Of a stretch of DNA of 46,564 bases, positions 42,902 through 46,564 are shown piece by piece. Where the stretch lies: positions 1-46,564 of the forward strand of contig JAENVS010000009.1 in NCBI GenBank assembly GCA_016650445.1, given 5' to 3'. The DNA is from Frankiaceae bacterium. GTDB taxonomy: Bacteria > Actinomycetota > Actinomycetes > Mycobacteriales > SCTD01. The translations under genes were made by a program, and so were the position numbers. The notes below the pieces were generated by a model that was given only the letters and a program-made list of their open reading frames with translations, was not told the DNA's origin and ran no database searches. The stretch's first letter is position 1, and the number at the start of each line of letters is the position of its first letter.

Positions 42902-45174
42902 CGCGCCGCCTCCAGCCGGATCACGATGGACTTGCTCGTCGGCGTGCCGCTCACGTCGGCGGTGCTGTCGAGCGGCACGAGCACGTTGGTCTCCGGGAAG
43001 TACGCCGCTGCGCAGCCACGGGGCGTCGCGTAGGCCACCAGTCGAAACCCTGATGCCCGGCGCTCACCATCGGCCCACTCGCTGACCAGGTCGACCACCT
43101 GCCCGTCGACGAAACCGAGAGCCGTGATGTCGTCGGCATGGACGAACACCACCCGCCGGCCGGACCTGATGCCGCGGTAGTGGTCGTCGAGGCCGTAGAT
43201 CGTGGTGTTGTACTGGTCGTGGGACCGGATCGTCGCCAGGAGCAGCCGACCCGGCGGGACGTCCACGACCTCGAGCTGGTTGACGGTGAAGTGGGCCTTG
43301 CCGTCCGGGGTCGTGAAAGTGCGGCTGTCGCGCGGACCGTTCGCGAGCACGTAGCCGCCGTCCTGCTCGACCTTGTCGGCGTAGCCGGCACAGCCCGGCA
43401 CCACGCGGCCGATGCTCTCGCGGATGGTGCGGTAGTCGCGTTCGAACTCCGCCCACGGCAGCACAGGGCCGTCGGTGAGGACGCGGCGGGCAAGGCGGCA
43501 GACGATGGACACCTCGCTGAGCAGCGTCTCGCTCGCCGGTGCCAGCCGTCCCTGAGAGAGGTGCACCGAGCTCATCGAGTCCTCGACCGTGACGGCCTGC
43601 GGACCGCCGGCCTGCTCGTCGCGCTCGGTGCGTCCCAGGGTCGGCAGGATCAGTGAGGCACTCCCGACGACGGCGTGCGACCGGTTGAGCTTGGTCGAGA
43701 CCGAGACCGTCAACCGGCAACGTGCCACGGCGTCCTCGGTCACCGCGGTGTCGGGTGTCGCGGCCACGAAGTTGCCGCCCATAGCCATGAGCACGTCGAC
43801 CTTGCCGTCGCGCATCGCGCGGATGCTCTCCACGACGTCGCAGCCGTCGTGGGTCGGGGGCTCGAAGCCGAACTCGCGACGGAGCCCGTCGAGCAGCTCC
43901 GGCGGTGGCTTGTCCCAGATGCCCATCGTCCGGTCGCCCTGGACGTTGCTGTGGCCACGCACCGGGCACACGCCGGCTCCGGGCCGGCCGATGCTCCCCA
44001 GCAGCAGCAGGACGTTGACGATCTCCCGGATGGTCGCGACGGCGTTCTTGTGCTGCGTCAGTCCCATCGCCCAGCAGACGATCACCCGGTCGCTGCGCAT
44101 CAGCCGGTCGGCGAGCTCGTCGATCTCCGCATCCTGCAGCCCGGCGGCAGCGCGCACCATGTCATCGTCGATCCGGCGTACGTGCTCTGCGTACGCCGCG
44201 AAGCCCGCGCACGACGTGGTGATGAAGTCGTGGTCGAGCACGCTCCCCGGCGCGGCTGCGTCGGCGTCGAGCAGCCGGCGCCCCAGCGCCTGGAAGAGCG
44301 CCAGGTCGCCGTTGATGCGGATCTGCAGGTACTGGTCGGAGAGCTCTGTCCCCTTCCCGAGCACGCCATCGATACGCTGCGGGTCCTTGAACCGCACCAT
44401 GCCGGCTTCGCGCAGCGGGTTGATGGTGACGATGCTCGTGCCGCTCCTCTTGGCAGCGGCCAAGGCGGTGAGCATCCGGGGGTGGTTGGTGCCGGGGTTC
44501 TGACCGACGACCAGGATCAGGTCGGCCATCCCGATGTCCTCGAGGCTCACCGTCCCCTTGCCGACGCCGATCGTCTCGGTCAGCGCGGAGCCCGACGACT
44601 CGTGGCACATGTTGGAGCAGTCGGGCAGGTTGTTCGTCCCGTAGGCACGGACGAACAGCTGGAAGAGGTACGCCGCCTCGTTGCTGGTGCGGCCCGACGT
44701 GTAGAACACCGCGCGATCGGGGTTGTCGAGCCGCCGCAGCTCAGCCGCGACGAGATCGAGGGCGTCGTCCCAGCCGATCGGTGCGTAGTGGTCGCTGCCC
44801 GGTGGCTTGTAGACAGGCTGCGTCAGGCGGCCCTGCTGACCGAGCCAGTAGCCGGAGCGCTCTCGTAGGTCGCTGACCGGGTGCTCGTTCCAGAAGTCCT
44901 CAGTGATGCGACGTTCGGTGGCCTCCTCTGCGACGGCCTTCACGCCGTTCTCGCAGAACTCCGCGACCTTGCGATGCGTGGACCCCTCGGGCCACGCGCA
45001 GCCGGGGCAGTCGAAGCCGTGCTTCTGGTTGATGCGCAGCAGCGCTCGCGTCCCGCGGGCGACGCCCACCTGGTCGTGGAGCATGCGCAGGGAGCGCACC
45101 ACGGCGGGCACCCCGGCGGCGTGCTCGGGCGCGGAACCGACCCGCAGGTGCTCGTCCTCGCCGTACTGCTCCAT
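42898..45174 (-). CDS. Molybdopterin oxidoreductase, FdhA/YdeP family
   Basis: A 758-residue protein of the YdeP/FdhF-like family (YdeP is the same size). ATG 45174 is used, since the frame open further upstream overlaps the divergent ligase gene. N-terminal GFDCPGCAWPE holds a CxxC (56, 59), with Cys74 nearby; only three cysteines suit a cluster, so a [4Fe-4S] is uncertain. NMCHESSG (Cys190) is the candidate Mo ligand region. The molybdopterin domain follows (GQNPGTNHPRML) and the C-terminal dinucleotide-binding domain. fdhD overlap indicates a sulfurated Mo enzyme; the electron acceptor and substrate are not known, formate being one candidate. Confidence 0.88.
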   Translation of the reverse strand: MEQYGEDEHLRVGSAPEHAAGVPAVVRSLRMLHDQVGVARGTRALLRINQKHGFDCPGCAWPEGSTHRKVAEFCENGVKAVAEEATERRITEDFWNEHPVSDLRERSGYWLGQQGRLTQPVYKPPGSDHYAPIGWDDALDLVAAELRRLDNPDRAVFYTSGRTSNEAAYLFQLFVRAYGTNNLPDCSNMCHESSGSALTETIGVGKGTVSLEDIGMADLILVVGQNPGTNHPRMLTALAAAKRSGTSIVTINPLREAGMVRFKDPQRIDGVLGKGTELSDQYLQIRINGDLALFQALGRRLLDADAAAPGSVLDHDFITTSCAGFAAYAEHVRRIDDDMVRAAAGLQDAEIDELADRLMRSDRVIVCWAMGLTQHKNAVATIREIVNVLLLLGSIGRPGAGVCPVRGHSNVQGDRTMGIWDKPPPELLDGLRREFGFEPPTHDGCDVVESIRAMRDGKVDVLMAMGGNFVAATPDTAVTEDAVARCRLTVSVSTKLNRSHAVVGSASLILPTLGRTERDEQAGGPQAVTVEDSMSSVHLSQGRLAPASETLLSEVSIVCRLARRVLTDGPVLPWAEFERDYRTIRESIGRVVPGCAGYADKVEQDGGYVLANGPRDSRTFTTPDGKAHFTVNQLEVVDVPPGRLLLATIRSHDQYNTTIYGLDDHYRGIRSGRRVVFVHADDITALGFVDGQVVDLVSEWADGERRASGFRLVAYATPRGCAAAYFPETNVLVPLDSTADVSGTPTSKSIVIRLEAAR

Positions 45175-45228
45175 GCTCTGCAGAACATAGTTGCGTTCCG
45201 TGGGTCGCCTGGGCAAAGGAGTGTCGCG

Positions 45229-46564
45229 GTGAAGGTGCCGTTCTGCACGTCCGACTTCCTCGACCGGGCAGAGCTCTGCTACCGGGATCGCACGGGCGTC
45301 GTCGATGAGCCCGGCGCCTTCCAGGACGGTGGGCTCGGCTCGCTGACCTACGGTGCGATCGCGGGGCGGGCCCGTGCGATGGCTGCCGGGCTGGACGAGC
45401 TCGGCGTCGAACCGGGCGCCCGCGTCGCGATCGTGTCGCACAACAGCGCACGACTGCTGGAGTCGTTCTTCGGCGTCTGCTCCTCCGGCCGCGTGCTGGT
45501 ACCCGTCAACTTCCGGCTGTCGCCGACGGAGGTTGAGTACATCGTCGGCCACTCCGGCGCCTCCGTGCTGCTCGTCGACCCGGAGCTCGACGAGAGCCTC
45601 GGCCCAGTCTCGGCCAAGCACCGGTTCCTGCTCGGCAAGGACTCCGATGCCGCGCTGCTCCGACCGGACTCCGATCCGGCACCCTGGCAGGACCTGTCCG
45701 AGGACGCGACGGCGACCATCAACTACACCTCCGGTACGACGGCGCGACCCAAGGGCGTGCAGATCACCCACCGCAACCTCTGGGTCAACGCCGTCACATT
45801 CGCGTTGCACGCCGGCGTCACCGACCGCGACGTCTACCTGCACACGCTGCCGATGTTCCACGCCAACGGCTGGGGGATGCCGTTCGCGATGACCGGCATG
45901 GGCGTGCCGCAGGTCGTCATCCGCAAGATCGACGGCGCCGACATCCTGCGTCGCGTCGAGAAGTACGGCGTCACCGTCATGTGCGCGGCGCCGGCCGTCG
46001 TCGCCTCCATCCTCGAAGCGGCGCAGACCTGGGAGGGCGAGATCCCCGGGCGCGACCGGGTGCGGGTCATCTGCGCCGGCGCGCCGCCGCCGTCGCGCAC
46101 CATCGCGCGCATCGAGGAGGAGCTCGGCTGGGAGTTCCTGCAGATCTACGGCCTCACCGAGACCTCGCCCTTGTTGACCATCAACCGTCGCCGGGCGGAG
46201 GAGGACGCACTGCCCCTCGAGGAGGCGTCGCGCCGGCTCGCCCGCGCGGGGATGCCGGCGCTCGGCGTGCAGATCAAGGTCTCCGACCAAGGCGAGGTGC
46301 TCGCGCGGTCCAACGTCGTGCTCGAGGGCTACTGGGAGCAGCCGGAGGCGACGGCCGACGCCCTCGAGGGCGGCTGGTTCCACACCGGTGACGGCGGCAT
46401 CTTGGACGACGAGGGGTACGTGACGATCTCCGACCGCAAGAAGGACGTCTTCATCACCGGCGGCGAGAACGTCTCGTCGATCGAGGTTGAGGACGCGCTG
46501 TTCTCCCACCCCGCGGTCGCCGAGCTCGCTGTCATCGGCGTGCCGTCGGATAAGTGGGGCGAGA
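45229..46564 (+). CDS. Acyl-CoA ligase (AMP-binding enzyme), 3' end beyond window
   Basis: 445 residues are visible and the gene runs off the right edge. The start is GTG 45229 with AAAGGAG at 45215-45221, 7 bases upstream. The P-loop TSGTTARPKG is canonical. The A5 motif YGLTET, TGDGGILDD and ISDRKKDVFITGGENVSS hinge are all present; the missing part would hold the catalytic lysine. It resembles medium- and long-chain acyl-CoA ligases. It is divergent from the molybdoenzyme gene, with 54 bases between. Confidence 0.92.
   Translation, partial: MKVPFCTSDFLDRAELCYRDRTGVVDEPGAFQDGGLGSLTYGAIAGRARAMAAGLDELGVEPGARVAIVSHNSARLLESFFGVCSSGRVLVPVNFRLSPTEVEYIVGHSGASVLLVDPELDESLGPVSAKHRFLLGKDSDAALLRPDSDPAPWQDLSEDATATINYTSGTTARPKGVQITHRNLWVNAVTFALHAGVTDRDVYLHTLPMFHANGWGMPFAMTGMGVPQVVIRKIDGADILRRVEKYGVTVMCAAPAVVASILEAAQTWEGEIPGRDRVRVICAGAPPPSRTIARIEEELGWEFLQIYGLTETSPLLTINRRRAEEDALPLEEASRRLARAGMPALGVQIKVSDQGEVLARSNVVLEGYWEQPEATADALEGGWFHTGDGGILDDEGYVTISDRKKDVFITGGENVSSIEVEDALFSHPAVAELAVIGVPSDKWGE

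Noticed and set aside
44600..45174. Selenocysteine insertion in the molybdoenzyme
   Set aside because: The frame runs without an internal TGA at the active-site region and a Cys is encoded there; no selenium genes are in the window.
45175..46509. N-terminal extension of the molybdoenzyme frame over the ligase gene
   Set aside because: It is the antisense of the acyl-CoA ligase with an Arg-rich composition; YdeP-family length fits the ATG at 45174.

Overview
The window is high-GC (about 70 %) bacterial chromosome, densely coding on both strands, with many GTG/TTG starts and many 1-4 base start/stop overlaps. The Mec-CysO-CysM cysteine genes, ClpS-DUF2017, an FprA-type ferredoxin reductase, fused ECF ATPases and the block murI - MBL hydrolase - rph - rdgB all point to an actinomycete (Actinomycetota). 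I cannot fix the family or genus. I see no insertion sequence, integrase, CRISPR array or prophage; it reads as core and semi-core chromosome.

Layout. 1-860: end of an EAL-domain gene, then tmRNA (ssrA) and a hairpin terminator. 858-4890 (minus): an oligopeptide-type permease and its lipoprotein binding protein without the rest of the transporter, then a DUF1579-like gene and an AraC regulator; both transcription units carry the same 10-bp palindrome about 40 bp upstream of their starts. 5059-9253: a secreted ceramidase-like enzyme, an alpha/beta hydrolase and a hemerythrin-domain protein. 9409-17613 (plus): acyl-CoA ligase, clpS, DUF2017, mec, cysO, cysM, murI, Rv1339-like hydrolase, a methyltransferase, rph and rdgB. 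This order parallels M. tuberculosis Rv1331-Rv1341 apart from inserted and missing genes. 17627-20000 (minus): a GT2/GT-C glycosyltransferase pair. 20052-25614: an odd tRNA with anticodon UAG, bcp, a GH15 enzyme, a DUF3618 protein, a LuxR-type response regulator, dusB and maf. 25725-29398: YceI, an SDR plus Baeyer-Villiger-type monooxygenase operon, and a divergent TetR regulator with a clear operator. 29473-34386: ferredoxin reductase, folE, a DUF1326/DUF2182 pair and citrate synthase.

34457-45174 (minus) is the most interesting part. A YdeP/FdhA-type molybdoenzyme and fdhD are followed by a cobalamin riboswitch whose 5' half lies inside the fdhD reading frame. The riboswitch precedes a tightly packed five-gene operon: a secreted alpha/alpha-toroid protein with an Ig-like tail, a membrane-tethered protein resembling the transcobalamin/intrinsic factor beta domain (DUF4430-like), then EcfT, a fused double EcfA and an EcfS. 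I read this as a vitamin B12 capture-and-import system in which the two lobes of a transcobalamin-like carrier are separate proteins feeding an ECF importer. A beta-carbonic anhydrase and an NAD-dependent epimerase follow, close enough to be co-transcribed. The window ends inside another acyl-CoA ligase gene (plus strand).
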